NCBI RefSeq assembly: GCF_900240845.1
Contig: NZ_OERU01000002.1
Span: 1 to 37,014 of the forward strand
DNA from: Peptostreptococcus faecalis
Lineage (GTDB): Bacteria; Bacillota; Clostridia; Peptostreptococcales; Peptostreptococcaceae
Direction of reading: 5' to 3'
Length of the DNA: 37,014 bases
Made by a program: the position numbers and the translations under genes. Of the stretch, positions 14,745 to 23,804 are shown in pieces (position 1 is the stretch's first letter; every line of letters begins with the position of its first letter). Below the pieces are notes generated by a model that was given only the letters and a program-made list of their open reading frames with translations, searched no databases and was not told where the DNA came from.

Positions 14745-17060
14745 TTAATAGTGAACTACTACTGGCATTCCTTTTTCAACATTTGCATATATCACTGCTG
14801 CTTTTCCATATGGTGTATTTACACAACCATGTGATCCAGCATATAAATATCTACTTCCGCCATATGCTGCCTGCCATGGTGAATCGTGTATACCCACGTT
14901 ACCGTTAAATGGTATCCAGAAACTTACTGGAGAAGCATATCCAGGACCTCTAAGTGTTGCATTTCTCGTCTTATAAGTGATTGGATATATTCCAGGAGGC
15001 GTAGCATCTCCTCTGTTAGGCTGACCTGTAACTACAGGAGTTGACACCATTACTTCCCCATCTTTTACTAGCCACATATACTGTTTAGATAAATCTATTT
15101 CTATAAATGTATCTCCCATGTCATCTTTTTGTCTTGACACTGCAGTCTGTGCGTAAATAGGAGTTCTATTTGAAACATTCTTTCCTTCTTTTACTATTTC
15201 ATAAAGGGCATCAGTTTCTTTTTCTCTGTCTATCAACCATCCATATATACCACCAGTTACCTTTAGGTCACCACCAGTTGAAGCTGATTTGATTACTCTA
15301 TCATCTCCGTATGTTGAATACTTTCTGCTTAGACTTCTTACGACATCTCTAACTTTGTCTTTGTCTAGTTTTACATCATAATCGCCTTCTGAATCAAGAT
15401 CAAACATCTTGCTGATGTCTTTTCCATCCATTACATACTTTTCATATTCGAAGTTGTATTCGATTTTCATGTTAGTGTATTTTTCCATTTTAGATATTGC
15501 TTCTTTTATTTTTGGATTAGATGCATCATTTTTCTGTGCCTTGTAGGCACCCTTTGGATAAGAAGTCTTTGTTGCTTGTGACTTAATAGCCTCTTCTACA
15601 AATTTACTTACGTTAGATGCTATAGGAGTACTTCCTAAATCTCCCTTATCTACTACTAATCCTTTTTCTTTTTCATCATATCTAGGATATGCACTTACTG
15701 GAGCTTTTATATTTTTCTTGTCAAATACGTTTAGCTCTTCAATTTTTGAACTCAATTTATCTTCATCAACTTTTATATTTAATTTTCCATCGATTTTAGA
15801 ATCCTTGAAAAATGACATTGGCCATCCCAGTGAACCTTGTTCAGATTTTACTTTCTTAGCACTGTCATCGCTGATATATTGCATATCTACTTCGCTACCC
15901 GAAATTACATCAGATACATTGTTTCTTCCTTTTATATTGATTTGATATCCGTCTACTTTTGCAGCAGCTAGCTTATCAAGGTCTTCTGGAGTCTTCATAG
16001 ATACATCTATTCCGTTTACTGTAGTATTTGGAAGGAATCTATTGTTAAATACTACGCATCCTACACCATATATTACTACTAGTGAAAGACCTACTACTCC
16101 TAAAACTTTCTTGAATCCACCTTTTGATTTTTTTGTTTTTCCATTTGAATAATCATCTATAATTGCTTTTTTCTTTTTTGTATTTATTTTTTCGTTTTCA
16201 ATTGGTGCTTCTTTCTTTAAAGTTTCTTTCTTAGGAACTTCTTTTTTTGGTGCCTCTTGTTTTACTTCTTCTTGCTTTGAAGCCTCTTCCTGCACCTCTT
16301 GTTTTATTTCTTCTTTCTTTGCATCTTTATTTTTTATTTCTTCTTCGTTAGAATTAATTTTCTTTTCATCACTCATTTTATTGTCTATATCCCCTTTCTT
16401 TTCATTATTCTTTATCATTTTTTCTGCTGCCAACCTAGATTCAGCAACTCTGACAACATCCTCAAAAGGAGCTTCTTCAATATTAATCTTCTTTTTTACG
16501 TTAATGTTTTCTTCAACGTTTTGAATATCTTCTGAGTTTAATTTTTTCTCATTTTTATAACTGCTGTCGCCATTTTTAATTTTAATTTCATCCTCTAGTG
16601 TCAGTATATCTTCTACTGTCATTTGTTCTATGTCTGAAAATGAGCCTTGAGAATTTTGTCTTTTTTTTCTTTCATAGTACATTCTCTCATCTTCAACAGA
16701 AATGATCTTATCAGCAGTTTTCGCTTTTAGGGGTTTATTAACTATGGTACTTTGACTACTATAATCATACTTTACGCCAGTTTCAAAGGATGCATCTTTG
16801 TTATCTGATCCAAAACTTGAATTATAGTCCCCTTTATTTAATCTATCATTTTCTTTACCCTTAATTGCAGCTTTTTCAACATTTATTTTTGACTCTATTT
16901 CTTTTTCAAATGCACTTTCATAATTTTGCTGTGTTTTATCTGTCAATATTTCTGCATTTTCTATATTTGAGTCTGTGGGTGGAGCCGCTTTTTTAAAAGG
17001 GTTTTTAAGCATATTCTTTTTTCTTTCCCTTTCAAGCCTCTTTCTCTCTACTCTAGACAT
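14745..17060 (-). CDS. Membrane-anchored L,D-transpeptidase (YkuD) with long charged N-terminus
   Basis: A 771-residue protein. Residues 1-318 are cytoplasmic and disordered, very rich in Lys, Glu and Asn, with repeats such as KKEVPKKETLKKEAP at about 271-286. One membrane helix spans about 319-338. Residues about 345-600 carry the putative peptidoglycan-binding region common before such enzymes. The C-terminal 130 residues are a YkuD domain with an upstream GIHDSPW histidine and SHGCVN containing the catalytic Cys746. Such enzymes make 3-3 cross-links in peptidoglycan outside the membrane and are beta-lactam tolerant, except to carbapenems. The long inner domain is far larger than in usual family members and suggests an intracellular partner. 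It is monocistronic, with a terminator on each side. Confidence 0.9.
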   Translation of the reverse strand: MSRVERKRLERERKKNMLKNPFKKAAPPTDSNIENAEILTDKTQQNYESAFEKEIESKINVEKAAIKGKENDRLNKGDYNSSFGSDNKDASFETGVKYDYSSQSTIVNKPLKAKTADKIISVEDERMYYERKKRQNSQGSFSDIEQMTVEDILTLEDEIKIKNGDSSYKNEKKLNSEDIQNVEENINVKKKINIEEAPFEDVVRVAESRLAAEKMIKNNEKKGDIDNKMSDEKKINSNEEEIKNKDAKKEEIKQEVQEEASKQEEVKQEAPKKEVPKKETLKKEAPIENEKINTKKKKAIIDDYSNGKTKKSKGGFKKVLGVVGLSLVVIYGVGCVVFNNRFLPNTTVNGIDVSMKTPEDLDKLAAAKVDGYQINIKGRNNVSDVISGSEVDMQYISDDSAKKVKSEQGSLGWPMSFFKDSKIDGKLNIKVDEDKLSSKIEELNVFDKKNIKAPVSAYPRYDEKEKGLVVDKGDLGSTPIASNVSKFVEEAIKSQATKTSYPKGAYKAQKNDASNPKIKEAISKMEKYTNMKIEYNFEYEKYVMDGKDISKMFDLDSEGDYDVKLDKDKVRDVVRSLSRKYSTYGDDRVIKSASTGGDLKVTGGIYGWLIDREKETDALYEIVKEGKNVSNRTPIYAQTAVSRQKDDMGDTFIEIDLSKQYMWLVKDGEVMVSTPVVTGQPNRGDATPPGIYPITYKTRNATLRGPGYASPVSFWIPFNGNVGIHDSPWQAAYGGSRYLYAGSHGCVNTPYGKAAVIYANVEKGMPVVVHY

Positions 17061-17086
17061 TTAATATCCTTTCAATATATACAATC

Positions 17087-17109
17087 TTCGTAATTTTTTT
17101 GATTACGAA
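17087..17109 (-). other. Leader hairpin before the L,D-transpeptidase gene
   Basis: TTCGTAAT (17087-17094) pairs with ATTACGAA (17102-17109) around a 7-base loop, about 30 bases upstream of the start codon. On the minus strand the loop is CAAAAAA. It may affect mRNA stability or ribosome access. The stretch 17110-17262 shows no gene. Confidence 0.4.
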
Positions 17110-17262
17110 TACAATTCACTATATTTCTTAGTATTACTAACATTACTAGTCTAACATAAGAAATAGTAAATTCGTACCTTCCCCTTGCTTTTGTTACTTT
17201 TTGTAAATTTTTTGAAACTTTCAAAATATACGTTTGTTAAGGGAAATTTATTTAAAATCAAA

Positions 17263-17306
17263 AAAATAAGGTTAGCACATACAAAAGGTATGCCTAACCT
17301 TATTTT
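17263..17306 (-). terminator. Intrinsic terminator of the dlt operon
   Basis: AAAATAAGGTTAG (17263-17275) pairs with CTAACCTTATTTT (17294-17306), with a smaller inner stem in the loop. A U-run follows on the minus strand. It lies 33 bases past the dltC stop codon. Confidence 0.82.
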
Positions 17307-17338
17307 AATAGTTATTCTTTTTTCGAGATTTTAAATTG

Positions 17339-17581
17339 TTACATCTTTGTTTTCAAAAAAGCTACTAAATTGTTTACAGTTGCCATATCTTTTCTTTCAA
17401 GATCTGTAGGCTGTAATTCCAATCCTAATTTTTCTTCTATTCCTAGTAGTACTTCAATTATTGCAAGTGAGTCTAGCATTTCATTTTCAAACATATCTAA
17501 ATCTAAGTTTTCTGCTATTTCGTCACTTCCTAATACTTCTTCAAAAATTTCTATTACTTTTTCTTGTAATTCCATTTTCAT
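17339..17581 (-). CDS. dltC: D-alanyl carrier protein DltC
   Basis: An 80-residue acyl-carrier-type protein. Ser38 in LDSLA is the site for the 4'-phosphopantetheine arm that carries D-alanine as a thioester. DltA loads it, and the membrane protein DltB uses it to move D-alanine across the membrane onto teichoic acid. It is acidic and helical, as expected. It follows dltB by 6 bases with GGGAGG upstream, and is the last gene of the operon, followed by a terminator. Confidence 0.93.
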   Translation of the reverse strand: MKMELQEKVIEIFEEVLGSDEIAENLDLDMFENEMLDSLAIIEVLLGIEEKLGLELQPTDLERKDMATVNNLVAFLKTKM

Positions 17582-17587
17582 TCCTCC

Positions 17588-18745
17588 CTACACATAATAA
17601 TTTAAAAAACCTGAGAATATCAACATACCAAAACATACTATATTAAAAGTAATTACTATTTGTATATACTGGAACCACTTTTCTTTTTTGTATTTTTTGT
17701 ATATCTTAGATTTTTTTGTATATTCGTCTGTCAATACTAACGCTACACCTTGATAAAGACCGTATGCAATGTAGTACCAAGTCAGACCATGCCAAAATCC
17801 CATAGTTAGCATTGTTATTATTTGAGCTACGTGGGATGCAGTCGCTCTTTTTTTGAATCTTTTCTTTCTCATTGAATCTAGTACAAATCTTGAGAATATG
17901 AAATCTCCAAACCACCTAGATAAACTAATATGCCATCTAGTCCAGAATTCTTTCATGTCTTTACTCAAAAATGGCTTGTCAAAGTTATCTGGAGCTTTTA
18001 CTCCGAAAATATAACTTGTACCTACTGCAATCAAACTGTATCCTGCAAAGTCAAAGAAAAGATACAATGTATATCCATACATATAAAGAATTATCGGTAT
18101 TATCGATTTGTCTGGATTGATTCTTGACGTCCAATATGTATATATTAATGCAGCGATTACAAATTTATACAATAAGCCTTGAAATATCTTTTTTATACCT
18201 GGAAATAAATAGCTCTCTATGTACTCTTCCTTAGGTATGTTTTTATTTATTTCTTCTTCAAATCTTCTAGATCTGTCAATTGGACCAGAGCTTAGCGTTG
18301 GGAAAAACAGTACAAAGTATAGTATGTCCATAATTTTTATTTCTTTTATTGCTCCGTCATATATCTCTACTATTATTTGTATTGTTCTAAAACTCAGGTA
18401 TGAAATACCTATAAATCCAAGCACGCCCACAGGTGTCATTGGTGTTACTTTATTGATTATTAGTGGAAGCATTGTGGCGAATAAAAATATTCTAAATGTC
18501 CACTTATTTTTTTCCTTTTGTCTGCTCTTCATAAAGAAGAAAATCAGCAGCATCTCCCATACTATGAATATTGCCAAAAATTTAAACTGAACATCTAATC
18601 CTATAATTAAGTATATCATAAATGCAGTGGCTAGCATCCCATAGTATTTAATTTTCTTTCCCATCAATCCCAATACTACAGCTGGAATCATGGTTAATAT
18701 TAGAATGTACATATAGAGATAACTGTCATACTGTGAAAATACCAT
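17588..18745 (-). CDS. dltB: D-alanyl transfer membrane protein DltB (MBOAT family)
   Basis: A 385-residue multi-pass membrane protein of the membrane-bound O-acyltransferase family. His319 in GFWHGLTWYY is the conserved MBOAT histidine. The segment FWTRWHISLSRWFGDF is characteristic of DltB. It accepts D-alanine from DltC on the inside and passes it outward for lipoteichoic or wall teichoic acid. The short gaps to dltA (14 bases) and dltC (6 bases) show one transcript. Confidence 0.94.
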   Translation of the reverse strand: MVFSQYDSYLYMYILILTMIPAVVLGLMGKKIKYYGMLATAFMIYLIIGLDVQFKFLAIFIVWEMLLIFFFMKSRQKEKNKWTFRIFLFATMLPLIINKVTPMTPVGVLGFIGISYLSFRTIQIIVEIYDGAIKEIKIMDILYFVLFFPTLSSGPIDRSRRFEEEINKNIPKEEYIESYLFPGIKKIFQGLLYKFVIAALIYTYWTSRINPDKSIIPIILYMYGYTLYLFFDFAGYSLIAVGTSYIFGVKAPDNFDKPFLSKDMKEFWTRWHISLSRWFGDFIFSRFVLDSMRKKRFKKRATASHVAQIITMLTMGFWHGLTWYYIAYGLYQGVALVLTDEYTKKSKIYKKYKKEKWFQYIQIVITFNIVCFGMLIFSGFLNYYV

Positions 18746-18759
18746 ATTATCCTCCTATA

Positions 18760-20358
18760 TTACAATTCTTCCGAAAGTTTTTTCCTATCTATTTTCCCAT
18801 TTGTATTCATTGGGAATGATTTAATTACTGCTATACTTCTAGGTACCATATAGTCTGGAATCAGTTTTGCAAGTGATTTTTTTATTGCTATACCATTTTT
18901 TAGGTTACCTAAGTCATTTTCTTTTTCTAGCTCTACTATTCCTTTTAAGTACATTATTTTTTCATTTTTATAAACAGGTAATACTACAGCATTTTTTACG
19001 TTTTCAATTTTTCTTAGATTGTATTCTATATCTTCAAGTTCTATTCTGTAACCATTTAATTTAATCTGGAAGTCTTTTCTTCCTTTGTACTTAATATTTC
19101 CATCAGGTAATATCATTCCGATATCTCCTGTTTTGTAAGCTCTAAATCTTAGTTTGTCTATTTCTTTTTCTTCATCGTGTTCAAGACCTGGGTCTATGCT
19201 TTCTATATAAAAACTATCTTGTGTTTTTTCTTCATTTTTATAATATCCTTTTGATACAGAAGGTCCAATTATTACAATCTCACCTTCCTCTCCATTAGGT
19301 AACTCAACTCCAGCATCATCTATTATTTTTATCTTACAATTTGGCATTGGTACGCCGACTGGAAGAGTTGTTCCTGAATTTATATGTTCGTCAGTGATTA
19401 CCACGTGGCTAATGCCTACTGTTGCTTCTGTAGGTCCATATCCATTTATTACATCTACCTTTGGGAATCTCTCTCTAAGTTTTTTTGCTACTCCTACAGG
19501 CAATACTTCACCTATAAACAACATTTTTCTAAGATTAGGAAGTAAGTTTTCATTAAATTCTTTGTCAGCTAGACACATTCCTGAAAATGAAGGAGTAGAA
19601 ACCCATACATCAATATTTGATTTTTTTAATGCTGCAAATAACTTGCTAAAATCAGCAACTACATTTTTGTGAAGCGAGTAAAGTGTAGCTCCGTTTGCAA
19701 TTCCAGGATAAAGTTGAGATACACTCAAGTCAAATGAATAGGCAGGTTGATCCATTACTACCTTTTCACTTCCATCTAATCCTAGTATTGGACTCATCCA
19801 TCTCATAAAACTATCTAGATTATATGGACTGATTTGTACACCTTTAGGCTTTCCAGTTGATCCAGAAGTGAATAGTATATATGAATCTTCATCATCTTTT
19901 ACCCATATTTTTTCATCAACTTCTTTTGATAGTTCACTTGATAAATTTGCAAATATTAATTCTTCCAATTTTTTCTTGTCTATTATTTCTATGTTTTTAT
20001 ATGCTTCTTTTAGATTGTTTTCTTCATCAAAGAAAAGTCCCTCTCCTGAAAAATCAAATATCACTTCAGGTTCAACTGCTAGAACTACGTCATTTACCCT
20101 TTTTTCAGGAAAAGAAATATCCATAGGTACATATGCTCTACCAGATTTAAGTGCTCCTATCATACATGATATAATCAGTTCATCTTTATTTCCATATATT
20201 GCTACAGGAATTTTAGAGTCATACTTTTTCAAGATGTAATTAGCTATCACATCTGAATATTGATCAAGTTCTTTGTAACTTATTTGATTATCTCCGCATA
20301 TAACAGCTATTCTATCAGTGTTAGCGTATTTTTTTACACCTTTTACAATATTAATCAT
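18760..20358 (-). CDS. dltA: D-alanine--D-alanyl carrier protein ligase DltA
   Basis: A 532-residue adenylate-forming enzyme that activates D-alanine with ATP and loads it on DltC. Core motifs are visible: YILFTSGSTGKPKGV (P-loop), GYGPTEATVG, YKTGDIG and the C-terminal PMNTNGKIDRKKL lysine motif that moves in the second half-reaction. Length and motif order are normal for DltA. AGAGGAGGTCGTAAT precedes the ATG, 14 bases after dltX. Loss of D-alanylation generally increases sensitivity to cationic peptides. Confidence 0.95.
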   Translation of the reverse strand: MINIVKGVKKYANTDRIAVICGDNQISYKELDQYSDVIANYILKKYDSKIPVAIYGNKDELIISCMIGALKSGRAYVPMDISFPEKRVNDVVLAVEPEVIFDFSGEGLFFDEENNLKEAYKNIEIIDKKKLEELIFANLSSELSKEVDEKIWVKDDEDSYILFTSGSTGKPKGVQISPYNLDSFMRWMSPILGLDGSEKVVMDQPAYSFDLSVSQLYPGIANGATLYSLHKNVVADFSKLFAALKKSNIDVWVSTPSFSGMCLADKEFNENLLPNLRKMLFIGEVLPVGVAKKLRERFPKVDVINGYGPTEATVGISHVVITDEHINSGTTLPVGVPMPNCKIKIIDDAGVELPNGEEGEIVIIGPSVSKGYYKNEEKTQDSFYIESIDPGLEHDEEKEIDKLRFRAYKTGDIGMILPDGNIKYKGRKDFQIKLNGYRIELEDIEYNLRKIENVKNAVVLPVYKNEKIMYLKGIVELEKENDLGNLKNGIAIKKSLAKLIPDYMVPRSIAVIKSFPMNTNGKIDRKKLSEEL

Positions 20359-20372
20359 ATTACGACCTCCTC

Positions 20373-20495
20373 TTAAAATTCGTTATATATAAATGGAAGT
20401 TCTTTAAATGGAAGTATAGAGAACACCACGACACACAAAACTATTGTTACCGTAATTGTGATTGCCATTATTAAGTATCTTTTTTTATCATCCAT
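20373..20495 (-). CDS. dltX: DltX, small membrane protein of the dlt operon
   Basis: A 40-residue protein that is easily missed. It begins MDDKKRYLIMAIT, has one membrane helix at about residues 8-28, and ends in PFIYNEF. The C-terminal FIYNEF is the conserved DltX signature, reported to be important for teichoic acid D-alanylation. It sits between dltD and dltA, 8 bases after the dltD stop, with a GGTAGG-type ribosome site. DltX usually comes immediately before dltA, which holds here even though dltD has moved to the front. Confidence 0.9.
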   Translation of the reverse strand: MDDKKRYLIMAITITVTIVLCVVVFSILPFKELPFIYNEF

Positions 20496-20503
20496 TTATT
20501 TTC

Positions 20504-21733
20504 CTACCTTTCATAAATATTATAGAGTCTTTCACACAGGTCTACCCATCCCATAGTACCTATATGCATTATATCTCTCAAATAGTATCTTTTATTTTCA
20601 TACGATCTCAAATCGATTAATTTGTGTTTGTATGGTTTTATCTCTGATTCTACCTTTTTGTAGTATGCATTTCTTTCTTCTTTATTTATACCAGCATAAT
20701 CGTAAAATTCTTCCATACCAGGTACTAATACTATTACTGGTTCTATTTCAAGATCTTTACACACATCCATGAATATTTCTAAATCTCCGTATTCTTTTGA
20801 ATCCGTCAAATTTACATAGCTATAAAAGTCTTTGAAATAGTGATCTTTCTTTTTAATGTACTCTCTGTAGTATCCCTTATCAACGTACATTTTCTTGCCA
20901 CCTAGAGTACCAATTTTTTTCCCTACTCTTGTCATAGCATCTCTTTTTGCATCTTCTTTTTCTTTTTCCCAGTTTATTTTTCCTTTTATATCATGAGTTT
21001 TATTCGTTTTGTCATATTCTTTTACCAGTTTTTTGAAAAGAAGACCTTTATCTTTCATTCCAACCATATATTCTCTAGCAGCAAAATATGGCTTGAACAT
21101 AGTTTTCATTATACTATTTCCAGCAGAGTTATCTGTGTACATTTTTGCATACATTACCTCTGCCTTGTATTCTCCTGCATCATCGCCAAGTAATTCTTTG
21201 ACTCTGTTTGCGAATTTCATTTTTGTTTTATGAGATATTTTTGAGTTATTCATAAAACTATAAAACTGTACTGGCGAAAATCTTGTTTGGAAGTGATTTT
21301 TTGTTACACCTTCTTTATCCATAAACCACTGCATGGATAATAGCAATACAGCTTTTTTATCTTTTATATTAGGATCTAGGCTGCCTACGACAGTCGCATG
21401 TTGTAGTGACTGAGTATAAGCTCTACCTATTGTTATAGCTCCTACTTTTGTCCTTCCTGTATTAAAGTATAAATCCGGGTGTTGTCTTGTTGAGTGACTT
21501 AGCTCGGATGAACCCATCAACAACATATAACCTTCATTTGCTAAATAATCATTTGCGAATACCCCTTTGTCTTTTACTAGACTTTGTGTGTCATGGAGTA
21601 TTGGGTATAGATCTTTTGTCTTTAGCATTTCCGTATCTTTATTTTTTATATATCCGTCAAAACCAAAAGTGAATGCCACACCTATTACTATCGGTACTAT
21701 AACGGAAGGAATAATATATTTTAATTTACTCAT
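20504..21733 (-). CDS. dltD: DltD, teichoic acid D-alanylation protein
   Basis: A 409-residue protein with an N-terminal membrane anchor (about residues 7-25) and an extracellular SGNH-hydrolase-like domain. Ser75 in MGSSELSH and Asp387/His390 in LRDIMHIG make up the likely catalytic triad. DltD acts outside the membrane in the final transfer of D-alanine to teichoic acid. Here it is the first gene, giving the order dltD-X-A-B-C; in Bacillus dltD comes late in the operon. C. difficile has a dltDABC order, which supports the taxonomic guess. Confidence 0.93.
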   Translation of the reverse strand: MSKLKYIIPSVIVPIVIGVAFTFGFDGYIKNKDTEMLKTKDLYPILHDTQSLVKDKGVFANDYLANEGYMLLMGSSELSHSTRQHPDLYFNTGRTKVGAITIGRAYTQSLQHATVVGSLDPNIKDKKAVLLLSMQWFMDKEGVTKNHFQTRFSPVQFYSFMNNSKISHKTKMKFANRVKELLGDDAGEYKAEVMYAKMYTDNSAGNSIMKTMFKPYFAAREYMVGMKDKGLLFKKLVKEYDKTNKTHDIKGKINWEKEKEDAKRDAMTRVGKKIGTLGGKKMYVDKGYYREYIKKKDHYFKDFYSYVNLTDSKEYGDLEIFMDVCKDLEIEPVIVLVPGMEEFYDYAGINKEERNAYYKKVESEIKPYKHKLIDLRSYENKRYYLRDIMHIGTMGWVDLCERLYNIYER

Positions 21734-21756
21734 TATATACCTCTGCTATCATAATC

Positions 21757-21785
21757 ATTATAGGTTGTTAATAAAAATAAGAAAA
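21757..21785 (-). promoter_or_regulatory. Possible dlt operon promoter
   Basis: A perfect TATAAT on the minus strand (21762-21757) has a weak TTTTCT 17 bp upstream (21785-21780). The leader would be only about 18 bases. A poor -35 could mean the promoter is activated, for example by a peptide-sensing two-component system, but no such gene is present. Confidence 0.35.
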
Positions 21786-21867
21786 TTTTTAAAAAACCTT
21801 TTTTACGTTAGATTTTATCTGCACTAATCTAATATAATACAATTTAGCTATATTTTCAATTACAAAA

Positions 21868-23052
21868 TCATAACAGTTTATTTACGTCCTCTGCCAACAA
21901 ACTATATAGTGTCTGTTCAAAGTTGAATTCTTCTTTTAATCTCTCTATTTGTTCTATAGCTTTTTTTCTCTTATCTTTGCTCACATTGGATTTTACTGAT
22001 CTAATTAGTATGTTTTTTGGGGAATGTTGCTCGTCTATAAATTCAAGTAGTTGAGTCTTATACCCCATTGCTTCCATCATGTTTGCTCTAACAGCATCTG
22101 TAAATAAAGATGATACTTTCTCTTTAATCAGACCGTACTTCGTTAATATATCGAACTTGGAAGTATTAATAGTGGAGTTGATTTCATGTTGACAACACGG
22201 AACTGAAAATATTATCTTTGCATTCCATTTTATTGCATTGTATAAAGCATAGTCTGTAGCCGTATCACAAGCGTGTAGTGTCAATACAATATCTACATTA
22301 TCATTGTATTTATAACCATTTATATCTCCCAACTCAAAATGTAGATTGTCATATTTATATTTTTTTGCTATTTCATTACAATTGTTTATGACGTCTTTTT
22401 TTAAATCTAATCCTGTAATTTTTACATTTATTTTTTTAATTTCAGTAAAGTAATAATAAAGTATAAAAGTCAAATATGACTTACCACATCCAAAATCTAG
22501 TATGTGTAGAACTTTACTCTCGTCATTTTGATATTCTTTTTCTATTTTTTTTACTTCATCATCAACTATTTCAACAAATCTATTTATTTGTTTATATTTA
22601 TCGTATTTAGAATTTATTACTTTTCCTTTTGGTGTAAATACACCCAAATCAATAAGTGGTGCTACATCCATTCCTTCTTTTATTATGTAATTCTTCTGTT
22701 TATTGTGAGAGATATCCTCTTTTATTTTGTTTTTTTGCTCCTTTTTAGAGAAGAATATTTTACCTTTTTTTGAAATTCTCATATCAATACTGTATTCAGA
22801 GGATACTGCTGATAATTGTTTGTAATCACTCATAAGTTCAATTAGTGTTCTTTTAATATCATCTTTTTCAATATTTTCATGAAAAACTTGCTTATCTGTG
22901 AATTTCTCTACTTGATAAATTTCTTTTCCCTTCAAGTTTGTAACATTTATTTTTACTTTTATATATTCGTTTTCACTTTTTATTTTATTGCTAAAAATAA
23001 TCCTAATCGGTTCAGATGATATTATCTCATCCGCATAAATTTCAAAGTTCAT
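21868..23052 (-). CDS. SAM-dependent methyltransferase, Methyltransf_32-like
   Basis: A 394-residue protein. The first 170 residues form an unassigned, lysine-rich N-terminal region. A class I methyltransferase fold follows, with motif I ILDFGCGKSY at about 184-193 and the acidic GLDLKKD strand end at about 214-220. Two further blocks, TLHACDTATDYAL (about 258-270) and VPCCQHE (about 284-290), are typical of the Methyltransf_32 group. The substrate is unknown; related proteins are often suspected of acting on RNA, which I cannot confirm. It stands alone, with no strong terminator seen after it. Confidence 0.8.
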   Translation of the reverse strand: MNFEIYADEIISSEPIRIIFSNKIKSENEYIKVKINVTNLKGKEIYQVEKFTDKQVFHENIEKDDIKRTLIELMSDYKQLSAVSSEYSIDMRISKKGKIFFSKKEQKNKIKEDISHNKQKNYIIKEGMDVAPLIDLGVFTPKGKVINSKYDKYKQINRFVEIVDDEVKKIEKEYQNDESKVLHILDFGCGKSYLTFILYYYFTEIKKINVKITGLDLKKDVINNCNEIAKKYKYDNLHFELGDINGYKYNDNVDIVLTLHACDTATDYALYNAIKWNAKIIFSVPCCQHEINSTINTSKFDILTKYGLIKEKVSSLFTDAVRANMMEAMGYKTQLLEFIDEQHSPKNILIRSVKSNVSKDKRKKAIEQIERLKEEFNFEQTLYSLLAEDVNKLL

Positions 23053-23210
23053 TTATATTCCTCCAATCACTTTCGACTAACTATAATAACACAAATTTCT
23101 AAAATATACACCTCAAAAAAACTTAAGTTTTCCATAAGTTTTCCAAAAAAAATTTATAAATATTTTCATTTAATAGTATAACACACTTTTTAACAGTATT
23201 TTTCGCATAA

Positions 23211-23260
23211 AAATACTGGAGATTGTAGTCATATATACATTGAACTATTCTCCAGTATTT
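23211..23260 (-). terminator. Long-loop hairpin after the thiamine-binding-type gene
   Basis: AAATACTGGAGA (23211-23222) and TCTCCAGTATTT (23249-23260) are perfect 12-bp inverted copies, with a 26-base loop that can form a small inner stem. On the minus strand the hairpin runs into a short U-run, so it probably terminates the gene at 23350. The loop is long for a classical terminator. The rest of 23053-23349 is AT-rich without a gene. Confidence 0.6.
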
Positions 23261-23349
23261 AAAATTTTAATCGTATTAGTAATATTATATGTTATTTTAT
23301 AATATTTATTCTATAGTTTTAATATTTTATTTATTTTTAGTATTTTGTT

Positions 23350-23649
23350 CTATAGTTTTTTGTTTACTGATTCTAGCTTTTGCTCCATTGATGATATTTT
23401 ATCTCTTCTATCATCAACTTTTATAATGGAATACACTCTTTCTATTCCTTTATCGAACACATCTTCTTGTATTGTTCTTATCAGCTTGAATATTTCATCA
23501 ATATCGCCTTCCATTACTGTTCCCATAGGATTTAATAGATACTTGACTTTATCTTGTTCAGCCAATATTTTTTGAGCTCCTGCTACGTATTTGCTTGCAC
23601 TTGTAGTAGCAGTCCCAAGTGGGCAAACAGTTAGTTCTACTATTGCCAT
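23350..23649 (-). CDS. MTH1187/YkoF-type thiamine-binding family protein
   Basis: A 99-residue protein starting MAIVELTVCPLGT, with LLNPMGTVMEGDIDEIF in the middle. This is the pattern of the MTH1187 family (formerly DUF77), a small ferredoxin-like fold whose members bind thiamine or related pyrimidines. It follows the four opuC-type genes on the same strand, 155 bases downstream. That position suggests it may ride on the same transcript. Whether it has any link to the transporter's substrate is unknown. Confidence 0.85.
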   Translation of the reverse strand: MAIVELTVCPLGTATTSASKYVAGAQKILAEQDKVKYLLNPMGTVMEGDIDEIFKLIRTIQEDVFDKGIERVYSIIKVDDRRDKISSMEQKLESVNKKL

Positions 23650-23696
23650 TTCAGTAATCCCCTTTCACTACTAATCTTTTTTCCTTATATCTTTTA

Positions 23697-23777
23697 TTTC
23701 AATCTAATATCTTGTTTATCTGTTTTGTTTATCTGTTTTCTTTTTCGTTTCAATCTAATATATTGTTTATCTGTTTT
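23697..23777. repeat. Short direct repeats between opuCD-like gene and MTH1187-type gene
   Basis: A 30-base unit beginning TTTCAATCTAATAT occurs at 23697-23726 and 23748-23777 with one mismatch and a 51-base period. The sub-unit GTTTATCTGTTTT is repeated back to back at 23714-23739. This is a low-complexity T-rich spacer with no coding capacity. Two copies are too few for a CRISPR array. Confidence 0.6.
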
Positions 23778-23804
23778 TTATTTCGTTTTAATTTCTTATT
23801 TATT

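Noticed and set aside
23697-23777. Possible CRISPR-like repeats
   Set aside because: There are only two copies, T-rich, with no uniform spacers and no cas genes in the window.
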